Below, one piece after another: positions 12,772-25,108 of a DNA stretch of 64,000 nt. The notes beneath the pieces are model-generated. The model had not been told where the DNA came from. It did no database searches and worked only from the letters and a program-made list of their open reading frames with translations. Source of the stretch: Eopsaltria australis (taxonomy: Eukaryota > Chordata > Aves > Passeriformes > Petroicidae); contig JAVTVJ010000375.1 of assembly GCA_034509425.1 (NCBI GenBank), positions 124,001 through 188,000 on the forward strand, given 5' to 3'. Numbering within the stretch: the stretch's first letter is position 1; each line of letters starts with the position of its first letter. Made by a program: the position numbers and the translations under genes.

Positions 12772-12834
<63 letters not shown>

Positions 12835-13455
12835 TTAATAAATAGTAAAAATAGCTATATTTACATTCCTGGACAATTCACTGCTATTTTACATAAAAGA
12901 TAAAGGTGACAAAGCCGTAAGCTTTGTGCTGCTTTTTAGGTGCCTGGTTCTTGTGCACTCCCAGTCCCTCTTCTTGAGCCTGGACTTCATGAAATGGCAT
13001 TGCTGGTCACTTGACAGCGAGGGGCATCAGTTCAAAGAGTTTCCAGTAGACTTCAGACAGTCCTGATAGCATTTGACTGAGACTGATGGGACTGCTAACT
13101 TGTGTCAAAGGCTGCAGGATACCTCACTAATCCTCTTATCTATAGGCTTCAGAATGTATCAATTATTTAATTTGCCATAATTAATCTTACACAGTGTAAT
13201 CTTTGTATGCAATCAATGCTACAATTTTTAAGAACATATCAGCTGATCTTATAAATTGCATCAGTTGATATATATAGTAGCTTCTTGTCTTGCCTTAGAG
13301 CGGTTCATTGGTTGACAGACAATCCATTAATTGTTACACATGTAGTCTGATGGAACTATTTTATGTTCTTATAAATTAAAAAAAGTAATTAAATATAAAA
13401 ATAGTATAAAAATAGCACAGCAAAATTTGTAAACGACAACCTAGAAAGCCACAAA
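11041..13455. other. Intergenic, microsatellite only
   Basis: Apart from the TAA microsatellite I see nothing identifiable. Confidence 0.55.
12757..12833. repeat. (TAA)n microsatellite
   Basis: About 25 TAA units, interrupted by TAG units at the left end only and pure over the last 60 bp. Confidence 0.97.
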
Positions 13456-14090
13456 TGTTGCGGTTGTGAGCTGCCGCATTGAAGGCCCAAAGGCCTCGGA
13501 AGGTCCCAAAGAGGATGGGGGGCCCTGGTGGAGGGCTCCTGGGACCAGAGAACTCCCCCTGGGGGTGGAGGAGACAGTGGTTTAGCCCAGGCTTTGGCGG
13601 TTATGCTTATGTCTCTCCCATTGGTCGCCCGGTTTGTCAGTTACCCCTCCTGTTCTAGAAAGTTCTTCTTTATTCGGTTGCTGATTTGTTGCTTCCCCCT
13701 AACTCCTCCCCCTCTCTCTCCCTATTGGGCCGCTTGCCCTGGACCCTCCCTAACTCTGCCCATGGATCCTCGTTTGATTGGTTCTTGTTCTCCCTTATAA
13801 GTGCATGCCGGGGGTGCTTGGGGCTCTTGGTCCCTGGGCTCCCTCTGTGTCAGGCTCGTTAATTAACCTGCACAGAATACCCATACCAGAGTCCCTGTCA
13901 TTACTCTTCAGCGGTCAGCTGTGCCTATCCCTGCTCATAGCACAACACCTGCTGCTCAAGCAACCCACTGCCAGGGTCATATCTGAATCCTCCAGAGAGT
14001 CCCACCCCCTTCCAAGGGTCAGGGGCACTCCGGATCGTGTCAGCCTGCGGCTGCCCGAGTCCGGGTGGGCACCCAAGTGGCGGACCGATA
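13456..14090 (+). mobile_element. Solo retroviral LTR with 6-bp target-site duplication
   Basis: A 635-bp GC-rich block starting TGTTGCGG is flanked on both sides by CACAAA (13450-13455 and 14091-14096). A CCCTTATAAG TATA-type box lies at 13793-13802 with CCAAT-type motifs upstream (CATTGGTCGCC; GATTGGTTC). GTTAATTAACC near 13859 is a likely decayed AATAAA signal. The 6-bp duplication is typical of ERVK/beta-like elements. It ends GATA rather than CA. No internal viral sequence adjoins it. Confidence 0.8.
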
Positions 14091-14096
14091 CACAAA

Positions 14097-17000
14097 CACC
14101 ACACAAGGCAAATACTCATCAGGGATATTACTCCTCTCCAGATTTAGTGCAAATCAGAAGAGAACACTACACAACACTGAAGAACTACAGATAGTGAAAT
14201 GCCCAATACAAGAAGCCAGACTAGGAGAATTAAGCATTCTAAGTATTTTTTCTAGAATAGGGAACGTTTGTTTCACCACATATTTCAGATGAGATTTTCT
14301 CACTCTTATGTATGTTTTGGACACCTAAGGATGGGTACATTGGTCAGCATGAAGACATTGTTTTGTTCTGTCATTATGCATCTTTAGTGGATCATATGGT
14401 CCACTCCTGGTTCTGTAGTTAGCTGTGTCACTAACAGAATCAGAGGAAGGAGGCATTCTCTAACTGGGAAACAGTTTAAAGGAACTCAGTAATGCCTCAC
14501 TTGTACTGTTTTCTTCAAAAAATAAGGATTTGCAGAGCAAACTCATATTAAAAGTAGTGTAAAATAAAAATCTGTAGCTCAAGCAAAGTTCTCTGTACTT
14601 TTTGCTGTCTCCCACAAATGAACAGTAACTAACAGCTTTGGGAATTTGCTGTTGAGTATTCACTGACATAAATTTTGCTATAAAATAGTATTAGGAGTAT
14701 TCATCTTAGCTATTGTAGGGAAATTCTTCTTCTCATTTTGGCAGGCTGTGTACCTACCAAGGATATCTTCCATCCTGGAAAGACATGAACATGGCTTTCA
14801 AGAGCTACAAATGCTTGGCAGAATCCTGTTACTTGGCTGGGGCACAAAAGAAGGAAGCGGCATGAATCATTCTGTGCCTGTAATCTCTCAGGGTAACGCT
14901 TCAAACACACAAACATGAATTCACTGTTTTAGAGCACTCCGCAGCAGGACTGTGTTGTAAGCAATCCTTTGTCAAAGATGATTATTACATCACAGACTGT
15001 GTACTTGTGACACCCATGCACGGATGGACAGGCATAGGGCTCATGCCAAGATAACTATGATGAATACAAACTTCATGTGAGTCACTGACATTTTAAAAAC
15101 TCATCAGTTCTGGGACAAAACACAATATACCTGTGCAAAATGTGTGTTAATACGATGCTTACAAATTAATGCTTCCTCACCTGCTAGAATACAAATATTT
15201 TAACAGGTGCATTTGAAAAGTCTCCAGTGTTACTGCTTAAGAAAACACTACCCAGCTCGTTGTACAAAAATAACCTAATTTTTTCATCTCTTTGCAATAG
15301 TGCAACAAACATGCACAAACACTATAAGTCCTGAACAACTGATTAGACAGACTCAGCAGAAAGAATCCTTTCTGTTGCATGTTATAATATCTAACACAGA
15401 GGCATTGCACCAAAAAATAGTGTATACAGATGTGCAAGTCATGGTTTTCTACAAACACACTCAGTTTAGAAAGTCTGACCCTCTTTTTGGCATTTTTGCT
15501 TTATATTATACATATGGATGAATTAGTGTAGCACATAAAAGAATTAGGTACTCTAGGAATGACTGAAGTGATTTAATTTTAGAAATACAGTGAAGGTTCC
15601 TTAGGTCCAGCAGTTGGCAGAAAAAAAGTCACCAAACCATTCTACTTCATGTAACTTCATTCTTCACATACAGTAGTCTCAGGGTATCTACAAATTAGTT
15701 GTAGTTATGTCTGGCTTGGAGAAAAACAATTTTCAGAGCAGGAACTGAAAAGCAGCAACACTTAAAAGACAAACAAAAAAACAAACCATAAAGAGCATAA
15801 TAAAACATACCAATTTGTGAAGGATCTGGTGGTGGCAGAACTACACATTTCTCTCTGAGCTGCACAGTCCTGTTGTTAGTTCAACAGCTGCAATCTGCTT
15901 ATTTCCACAAGCAATGAAGATGACTTGTGTTGCCCTCCAAGAAGCATCCAAGTAGCGTCTTCAGTACCTTCTTCCCAGCTGTGGTAGTAGGTGTGTTACA
16001 AACATACCTGCACAAAAGGCACAGAAGTCCTTTGCACGTGGCAAATGAGAGTATAAAAAGCTGTGATGTGTCCAAGGCATAATGCTCCAAGGGCACAACA
16101 AAGAGGTGCAGTTAGTCCTTTGCACCTCAGTCCTGAAGGCAGCCTGAAATTTCACAAACCTGGGGGGTAGAGTCACTGAACTGCTTGCTGCATACCAATT
16201 GTTTTACTCACAAAGTGGCAACATGATATCTGCCAAGCCATGAGCTCCCAGTCCAGTCGCAGTCTGCAGTTCATCCGGCCTGTAGACTCCACAGGGGTAT
16301 GGATGGATTGCTGGGTGGAGGTAACCAGGTCCTACCTGTCTTGCCACCTTGCCATTGTGCTGGGTTGCTGTGTGTGCTCTGCATGCCTGTGTAGTGCCTT
16401 AGAGCTTACAGCAGCTGCATGTGCTCCCCTTTAAGAGACCGGCTGATTTCTCACAGGCCCCCTAGGCTGGAAAATCACACCACAGAGACTGTGAGATCTC
16501 CAGAAGCAAAGCACTCCTCACAGAACTCACAGACAAAGGTTCTACTCAGTTGACTAACTCCTAGTGCTAGGACAAAAGGTATGAAAGCTACCATTCTTCC
16601 CCAGTTTATTTCTGGTAACAGAATAAACACATGACATCGCAGGTCAGAGGGCAGTCCTACCTACTTCTGGAAAACACCTCCTAGAAAAACCTAGGGAAGC
16701 AAGACTATTTGCAACAATATACAGCTCCTTGCAAGTTGTTGGCTGACTCAAACCATTTTCATCCACAAGCCAGGTAGGTAAAATATTCTTTATTTGCAGC
16801 TGCAAATCACTGTGTGCAATGTTTACAGACTCCTATCAATAAACCAAGTTCAAATCCATTTAAAAATCTGACCTTTAAAATGACGTAATGGTTTTCTCAG
16901 TGCATTGTATGACAGGGTTTATTTCAGATACTAACAAATGCCACAATTTCATCTAAAGAAGGAAACAAACCCCAGGAAAAAAATCAATGCTGCCTTAGAC

Positions 17001-18620
17001 TTATGAGAGTACTCATTTTTATTAAAAAGTGCTTTTGCAGAGATTACCCTGCCTCAGTTTCCCTTCAAACTTCTAAATTCATCCCATTGCTTCTCCCTTC
17101 CCTGTGTCTTTTTCCATGTCCGTGAGCATTTTCACTCTTAGTTTTTGCCCCTTTGCCCCACATGTCTACAGGGTCATACCTTGGCTTTCTATTTCAAAAA
17201 ACCTTTTCCTCAGCAATAACAGTTTCTAAAACTACTGCCTTCTTACACCATCTTTCTCTCACCTCCAAAATTCCAGACCAAGCTGTTTGCTTTCTCTACC
17301 TAATTTTCCTGTAATTAACTGGCAACTCCTTAAATCAGCTTTCTGCTTTCTGCTTTCTCACTAATCCATCAAACAGTTCTTTTAAAGGCTGATGATATTT
17401 ACATCTATCTGAGTTCTTCATATTTGCTGGAAGAGTCAGTAGTGACAGCAGCCATTCTCTCACAGGGCAGTCATGATTTCCAGTTGATTGAGCACAACCA
17501 GAAGTATGATTCTAAATACAGAAAAGATCAATTGGAAAAAAGAAATTATCAAATAAACCAAGAGAGAAAAATTATCCCAGAGTAGTTCTGCCTTCTCCTA
17601 TCTGTGGCCATCATCACATGTTCATCCTGTCTTATGACCAAGAGTAGTAGGATGATCAAAATTAAATTAATCTAACTGCATACATATGATACTTCTGCCC
17701 ACTGCAAGATCATCATCTACAGCTACTGCTGCCCTGTTACTCACACGACTCTGAAATAATACTGATCAAAAACACCGAAGGCAGATTGATGAGTTTCTAA
17801 TCTTCCTTTGTACAAGTAGTTCAGCATCAGTTAGTACTTAGTAAGACCACAATTACACAGACACATTTGCTTCAGCAGAAGGTCAACAAAACCTCCCTGA
17901 AGAAATTGTGAAACCCAGTTCTATACAGGACAATGAAAAAAAGAATCAGAAGTACAATCTGTTCTCTAAAGGACTGAATTCATTGAAACCCTAAGAAAAC
18001 TCCTTGTCTTTGTCCCTGAAAAATTACATTCTAACCCAAGTAACTAAAACCTCTGGCTTACTCTGGAACAATTTCACCCACAATATGCCTGCAGAGCTGT
18101 ATACAGTAAAGGCACTAAATTCTGTATCTAAAGGGTGGGTCAGGCACTTTTCTGGAATGCTTTCTTTACAGAGACATTATCTCCTTTTCCTTATCCATCT
18201 TTGAAAATTGCCAATAGCCTATAGTTGTATATACTTTTCTTCTTGTCCTTTGGGTGCTCTCTTTCCTTCCAATCCATTCGCTTCAGGTATCCTCTAAAAG
18301 GTTGGCTTGGTTTTGGTTTGTTTTTTTTTTTTTTTAACCTATAATCTCTCAAACCTATCTTTAATTAAATAACGGCTCTTTGCGGGTTCTCAGCCTATTT
18401 TGTAGACAGAAGCAGAAATGGGGAGTAAAAAAAATGTTTGGGTTTTGTTGCCACTGTCTAGGTATGTGGTGTTCCACAGATTACTCAATTACTGCTAAAG
18501 CCTAGTTAATCTGCGAGGTTGGTTGCTAGCTGTTCAGATGTCCTGATAATGTAAAATTTCCTGTCATTGTCCCTGCAGAGTACAGAAGAGTCGACACACA
18601 AAGTTTTTTAATTCACCACA
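14097..18620. other. Intergenic, no gene seen
   Basis: No exon, RNA or repeat family recognised. The ORF at 16240-16434 is an open frame without visible homology. Confidence 0.55.
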
Positions 18621-18623
18621 AAG

Positions 18624-18641
18624 GCTCCCCCCTGGTGGTGG
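18624..18641 (-). promoter_or_regulatory. CTCF-like motif
   Basis: Minus-strand CACCACCAGGGGGGAGCC fits the CTCF core CCACCAGGGGGCGC with small deviation. It is 650 bp from a second motif of the same orientation. Confidence 0.4.
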
Positions 18642-19273
18642 TTTTGAACACAGGGTGACATTATGCAGCACAGTGAAAGGTACTTACAGAAGAGTGGCAA
18701 TACTCATCATGCATGAGGTTTATGCAAGTTCTGTGCATTTGCTTAGGCTTTTTAGGACAGGTGAAAGAATGAACAGTTTTAGGAGATGGAATGTCTCATT
18801 GCATGGGAAATGGAAGTTGGTAAGTTTAGAGAAGACATACAGGCTTATTTCTCTGAAGGGAACAGAGAAGGGAGTGAGCCATGTGCTACAGGTTTGCTTA
18901 CCCAGCAGTGGTCCTGAATTTCTGGATTCTATCACATCCATTTTAATCACTTGGAAGCTGTTGTTTAATGCTGATTTCACATTTTCAGAGTAGTAAGGCA
19001 TGTTTGGCCATACGAGGAGCAATGCTGCAAGAGTATTTGTGCTGTGCTAACCATTAAAAATTAAAATAATGCCAAGATGATGAAGAACTAACTTATTCAG
19101 CAAGAACCCCTCACCTGGCAGAAGCTCTAAATAAAGAGACACAGAGAAAACAAACAAGTGAATAAGCAAACTGCCAAAACAAGTAGGAACATGAGAATTA
19201 AATGCATGAAAGCCCCAAATCCCTAAAATAACTTTTTCCAAATCCCCAGCAATTCCCAAATTCTCAGTAATCT

Positions 19274-19294
19274 GAGCACCCCCTAGTGGCCGAG
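19274..19294 (-). promoter_or_regulatory. CTCF-like motif
   Basis: Minus-strand CGGCCACTAGGGGGTGCTC closely matches the extended CTCF consensus GGCCACCAGGGGGCGCTA. Confidence 0.55.
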
Positions 19295-19825
19295 AACAAA
19301 CAGGTTCCGAGATGAAAACGGCATCCCACGAGGGGAAGAAAGCAGAACGCAGTGTCTCTCACTGACTTCGTCTGGACAATCGATCACTGTATGCACGTCT
19401 TCATTGGAAAACTGGGGAACAACTCATAATTCAAAACTAATTTTATTATTTGTCTTTTTGTATTGTGTTCCCACTAGTTCCTTAATTTTTATGTCACCTG
19501 ATTGGTTAAAAAGTTCTGTTCATTTAAAACTATGCTACCAATTAGTTTTGAACTAATTTTCTTTGGAATGTGTATAACAATACTACGAGGGAGATATGGA
19601 AAAAACAGAAGTCAATTTTGAACTGATTTCCAATACACCTGTGGCATGAAAGTATATTTTAACTTAATTGAAGAACATACTGAATTTGTTTGGTTTGAAT
19701 GCAAGGCTATTCACTGTTTTGCACTTGTATTTAACCTAGAAAAATAGTGGAGAGTCATCTAATCTGTAGTGCTTATACATCGCAGCTTTATAGTTCCATA
19801 TTTTTTAGGAAAAATTTTAACTTAA

Positions 19826-19858
19826 TTTTACATATGTACATGCTTTTACATATGTACA
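19826..19858. repeat. Short tandem duplication, 18-bp period
   Basis: TTTTACATATGTACA occurs twice, separated by TGC; each copy contains the palindrome TACATATGTA. Confidence 0.9.
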
Positions 19859-19956
19859 GAACATGTTTCATGTTTGCTCTTTTCCACAATTATTTGACTT
19901 AGAGTCTGTTATCAGTTGGGTTCAATGTTCAGGAAGTGTTAAACCAGTTTACTGTT

Positions 19957-20340
19957 CGTCCTGGTTTCAGCCAGGGCAGAGTTAATTTCTTCTCAGTAGC
20001 TGTGACAGTTCTGTGTTTTGGATTCTGAATGAGAATGGTGTTGATAAAACACTAATGTTTTGGATTTTTGTTAAGTCCTGTTTATCCTAAGCCAAAGACT
20101 CGTTTTTCCCCCTGTCTTGTGCTTTGCCAGTGAGGAGACAAAAAAAACAAACTGGGAGGGAGCATAGCTGTGACAGGTAACCCAAACTGACCAAAGAGGT
20201 ACTCCACATCACAGAACATCATGCCCAGTATTTCAGCTGGGGGGAGTTACTCAGAAGGGGGCCAGTCTGGGTTTGGCAGGGGTGGTCTGGCATTGGTCAT
20301 TGGGTGTTGCGCAGCACTTGTTTTTTTTCCTTCTTGTTAC

Positions 20341-20385
<45 letters not shown>

Positions 20386-20573
20386 TACTGCTACTACTAT
20401 TATTTACCATTATTATTGTGTTTTACTTTATTTTCAATTATTAAACTGTTCTTATCTTAACATACAATTTTTATTTCAATTCTCCTCCTCATTTCACCAG
20501 GGTGGGAGAGGAAGAGAGGGGCTCTTGAGGGAGCAGCTTTGTGGTGTTTCAAGTCCACTTGGACTAAAAAACA
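19957..20573 (+). mobile_element. Solo ERVL-type LTR
   Basis: Begins CGTCCTGGTTTCAGCCAGGG and follows the common bird ERVL LTR order: GTGTTTTGGATTCTGAATGAG, GTGTTGATAAAACACTAATG, AACCCAAACTGACCAAAG, CATCATGCCCAGTATTT, a TTA tract, TATTAAACTGTTCTTATCT, and a decayed GGTTAAACCAC end. It belongs to the same group as the copy at 42.2-42.8 kb but is more diverged. No internal sequence remains. Confidence 0.8.
20341..20427. repeat. (TTA)n microsatellite inside the LTR
   Basis: Trinucleotide TTA/TAC run expanded from the short ATT tract that this LTR family normally has before its polyadenylation region. Confidence 0.9.
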
Positions 20574-23500
20574 CTATTAAAAGAAAAATGAAATTCATCT
20601 GAGATAGCATGAGACTTCTTTTTCCTATGGAAATTTTATATACATACCACATTTCTAGATCCACCAGACATTATTCCTGGAGACTTTGCCATAGTAAAGG
20701 CACTTGTAGTTAGAAAGAGTTGAGCTGGTGCTGTCAGACAGCTCTTATATTCACTTACCTCTACTACAGCTTACCTAAGTTTCCCACACCAGAAAATAAA
20801 AATTTGTGCATATATTGCTTGGGTTCTTATGGAAAATTACTCTGTTCTCAGGCTTATGGAATGAGAAGAGAAAATGGAAAGTATCTTATGTGCTAGATGA
20901 AAAGCATGGAAGACAATAACCCTCCTAAGTAATTTAAAAATCCAGGGCAAAATACCACTCCAAAATTGTCAACAGCCTGGAAGGGGGAGATCTAAATACT
21001 GGAGCATTTCAGACAGCTCACAAAATATTTTGACCTATCCTTGCTCAGTCCTAATACAGCCATGATGGTCCACTAAAAATGCATACTCCTTCTTAACCAG
21101 TTATCTACCGGGAGAAAAATCAAAGTGAGAACCCCAGAAAATGTATCTAGTTACCAAATATCTTTTCGTTTCTCATCTCTCCTTAATACATGAGAGGAAT
21201 GATTTATACCTTGATTATAAGATATGTAGCAGAGGGGTAATTTAAAATCCTTGGTGGAGCATGTATTTCAGAAATACAAGCAGAGAAAAAAATCTTCATT
21301 ATAGTTAATCACAGTTAAAATGGATTTAGAAGAGAAACCACTCATATTTTAAAGGCAGCCATGAAAAGTGCAATGAGAGCCAGATCCTGATCTGCACTTA
21401 CCCCAGTCTGCATTGGTGTAAGCCTGCTGCCTTTGAAAGACTTTCTCTCCCTTTATACTCCTCCCAGTGAGATGAGAATCAGGCCCGCAGCCTACCTGCC
21501 CACCCTTGCCATGATGATGATGAGAACGATAATGAAAAAATTAATGGACCTGGAGTCAGTATTAAAAATTGCTTGTATCTAATACTAATTTTCCTCATGG
21601 CTGTGAAGCCCTCTTTTTGATGAGAAGAAAAACAGAACAGTTACCAGCTGTTCACATAATGACGAACACTAATAAGGGAAGACATGCATGTTAATGAGCT
21701 GGGGGAGGGGAATCAGAAGGGGCACTCATCACTGTGCAGCTGTAAGTGCAAATCCTCCCTCTGAGTCTTTTGGAAATCTGATGGCATGTTGGCATGTTAT
21801 GCTGGCAAATAGACTTGAGACTGAAATCAGCCCCAGGTAAGGAAAATACCATTTCCAGAGTCTACTTTCAGCCCTGGCCAGGTGATCAGCCTGTCTTTCA
21901 CCATGCTGTTAACAAGAACAGGTATTCTCACCATGTGTCATCTTCTAAAAAATTATTATTGCAGTCACAAATGAACAGTCAAACTGAGATGACCTCATGG
22001 GTCCAGCAGAGAACAACAAGTGAAGAGAGAGATGTGTGGATCAGAGCTGGTGGGAGAATAAGGATGCCCTTTGTATTCTCTGGTCTGCATATCACACAAA
22101 CAAATTGGAGCTTAAAGGCTTGTCTGCAGAGTTGTGGTGTCTGCTTTCAAAGAAAGAAGTGATTCAAAGAAGTGATTTAAACCTTGTATTTTTTTCAGTG
22201 CAAAAGCCAGCAAAAATCAGTCCTCCCTTAGTTTAAACCTCCCTTAGTATTTTCATCAGGTTTCGGTCAGAGAAGCACAGGTTTATGCTGAAATAAGCCA
22301 TTCAGCCCAAATTAAACTCTGCATTTAGGCTTACAGTACTCTACTTAGCCCACCCCAGTGATGTGCAGACAAGACCTGCTCCCAGGACTTGTAGGTGTAA
22401 CAGACATCAGGCTACCATAGGTGCAAATCCCCTGCTTGGAATTCACTTCCTCCACGTTCTCTGAAGGCAGTCTGAAGAGGCATTAGGTTCTTGGAGGACC
22501 TCAGCAACATGAGTCCTGGCAGCTTTATTAGAAGGTACATTTGTTCAATTTGTTCACACTGAATGATCTTGGGAGGCTAAATCTTCCAAACTAAGCAATG
22601 CAGATGTGAAGAATGACGCCAACCTTAAAGAAAACCATGCTCCAGAGCTTTTGACCTGCTGAGGATTGCTTAGCCACATTCACACGTCAATCCACATATC
22701 CACGAATTATAGTCCTACATAGCTAGAGATAAGACCGCAAATATGAAGGACCGTGTTTGGTGCAAAAACACAATAGGTGGTGTAAAACTGCATGGCTGAA
22801 TCTATGCTGATTTACATCTAAATCTACATCTATACATTAAAGAGGCCTTTGAGTTCTTAGATGTGTCAACAGGTTATGATAAAAGCTCACTTAGCAGGTT
22901 TTTATTTCTCAGTAACAGATGTAAATCAGTACTGTAAGTTGTTATATCATCCTCCATGTTGGGCTCAGATTGAACAGAAGCTGCCGGGGACACGTTCTTT
23001 CCTGACTAATATAAAGACAGTCTTTTTTTTTTTGTTCTTTGTTTTGGCTATTATAGCTGTGCTTCTACAAGAAAAACATATGCTACACAGCAGTCAGCAC
23101 TTCTCAGCAGGAAAAACTTAGACCAAGAACTCAGAGATCTATGAAATCAGAGATGAAATGGAAAACATGAACAAGAGATATAAATTAGAAAACTAATTTA
23201 GAAAAAAATCAATTTCCTAGTAAGTTCCCCTTAGTCTCACAGAACACACTAAAACGAAATGCAAAACAGGGAGTCCAGCTCCATCAAGATGTAAAAGTTG
23301 CACAGTATGGAGGTCAGTGACATCATGTGAATTCATTGAACTCTGAAAAAGTGTTCAGAAAAGTAAGTTCAGAAAAGTAAAGGTTTCTTTTGCTTTTGCA
23401 AATGCCTGAATTTGAGAGATATACCAATAACAGATGTATGTGTAACAAAAGCACACCCAAACACAAGTGTTCTATAACTTAAGAGCTGAAGCTCTAAGGG

Positions 23501-24967
23501 CACTTCAAGAGGTGAAATGATGGCGACCTGACTGACTCCCTGCCTAAGAGATCCAGCAACATTGCTAGGTTGCTCCTGTACATGCTCCCTGTAGCACACA
23601 ACAGCAGTTAGAATAGGGCTGGAAGAAGCTCCTGGACATCTACCCTGGCTGCATTCTTAGAAGCAAGACCTTGTACAAAACAAGAACTCTCTGGGGACAG
23701 CTGCGCAACTTGCTATTATAAATGTGCATTCTGCCTGGAGATTTCATGACACCCATGAAAGGGGAAAAAATTCCAAATTCAGTCATCTTGTGCTGCACAT
23801 TAGACTCATTTGTACTAGTTTCTTCTCTCATAAATTTGGCAGAAACTGCTTACCATCCTCTTCAAAACCATGCCTGCCAACTCTTTGTCTATGCACTCTC
23901 CTCTTTTTAAGAACTAATAAACCAAATTCTTTAGCTTGAAATCTCAACCATGTTTTCAAGTCCTCTAAGTCATTCTTGCTATGGCCCTCCAGACTTCTTC
24001 CAACTTTTGGAACAGTAGGAGTTGAGTGGAGGGTATGCATAAAAAAAGAGGTTTCTGAAGGCCAAATGAATGCTCAGACTATTTAAATGAAGCTGTAAAT
24101 AATCAGAAAACCCACTGCTATTCTCTCGGTGAAATCAGCCTTTCCAAAATTTCTAGCACTCCTCCTACATGCAGACAAAGGACTTTCATTCTGCAGAAGC
24201 TTGAGGACAGAGATGTGAAAGTCACTTTTCCAACGAGAGAAAACCCAGGTCTCATGTCCCTCTAACCAACAGCCAAACAGGCAGCTGAATTTTCAACTGT
24301 GACTGCAATATAAAGTGTTGAAACCACCGAATTGATAATAACAGAGTTTCTGCACACCTTCAGTCTGCCTCCACCTTAGAAAAATATAATTCTAAAGCCT
24401 AAAGTGAAAACTGTTATCTTTACTTTGCATAAAAGGATTTTTTTCTCCAAATGAGTCGTATGGATTCCAGAATACACTTTTTAAAATCATTGCTGTCAAT
24501 TGAGTCACTCCAACTGAAGCCAGTAAAAAAAATCACGACACTGGAGCTGTGAAGAGTAAGGTATTTCAAGGCCCTAGACTATTTTTAACAGTATATAGAA
24601 CAAGATAAAACATGTAATTATTCAAAAGAAAGATATCCAATCTGAAAAGTGCAGTGTTTTGAAAATAAGCAAGTATCCTGACACCTGTAACATTGCTGCA
24701 ATTTGGCCAGCACTAAGATAACACCAACAATTAGTGCAGCTGTCACCCAAAAAGTTGAATCCAAACAGCCAGTAAATGCTTCGTTTAGGTGAGCAAACAT
24801 AAAGGATCTAAATCAATGACAACAGAAATATCCTTCTTGGCTGACTGCAGTAGTGCAACACACACTACTGAAGGCAGGAGGATGGTGCTGCAAAAGGAGA
24901 ACACATTTTCTCAGTTTGGGATCATGTTCCTGCAAAGTCTGACATAACCATTTTAAGTCACAAAATG
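20574..24967. other. Intergenic, no gene seen
   Basis: Nothing identifiable. Short ORFs lack support. Confidence 0.55.
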
Positions 24968-25108
24968 AGACTAGCTCAGTTTGTTAGAGCAGGGTGCTAA
25001 TAATGTCAAAGTTGTGTGTTTGATCCCCATATGGACCATTCACTTAAGAGCTGGACTTGATAATCCTTGTGGGTCCCTTCCAACTCAGAATATTCTCTGA
25101 TTCTGTGA
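24968..25108 (+). mobile_element. tRNA-Ile-derived SINE with CR1 tail (TguSINE1-like)
   Basis: The head is tRNA-like: A box TAGCTCAGTTTG (24972-24983), anticodon-arm GGTGCTAATAATGTCAAAG and B box TGTTTGATCCC (25017-25027), the pattern of tRNA-Ile. The tail, GGACTTGATAATCCTTGTGG onward to ATTCTCTGATTCTGTGA, is a CR1 3' end used for retrotransposition in trans. Known: SINEs of this build, such as TguSINE1, arose in passerine birds. Mutations in the acceptor stem and the missing 3' half show it is not a working tRNA gene. Confidence 0.88.

Noticed and set aside
24968..25030. A functional tRNA-Ile gene
   Set aside because: The A and B boxes are present, but the acceptor stem and T-arm 3' half are missing and a CR1 tail follows; it is a SINE head.
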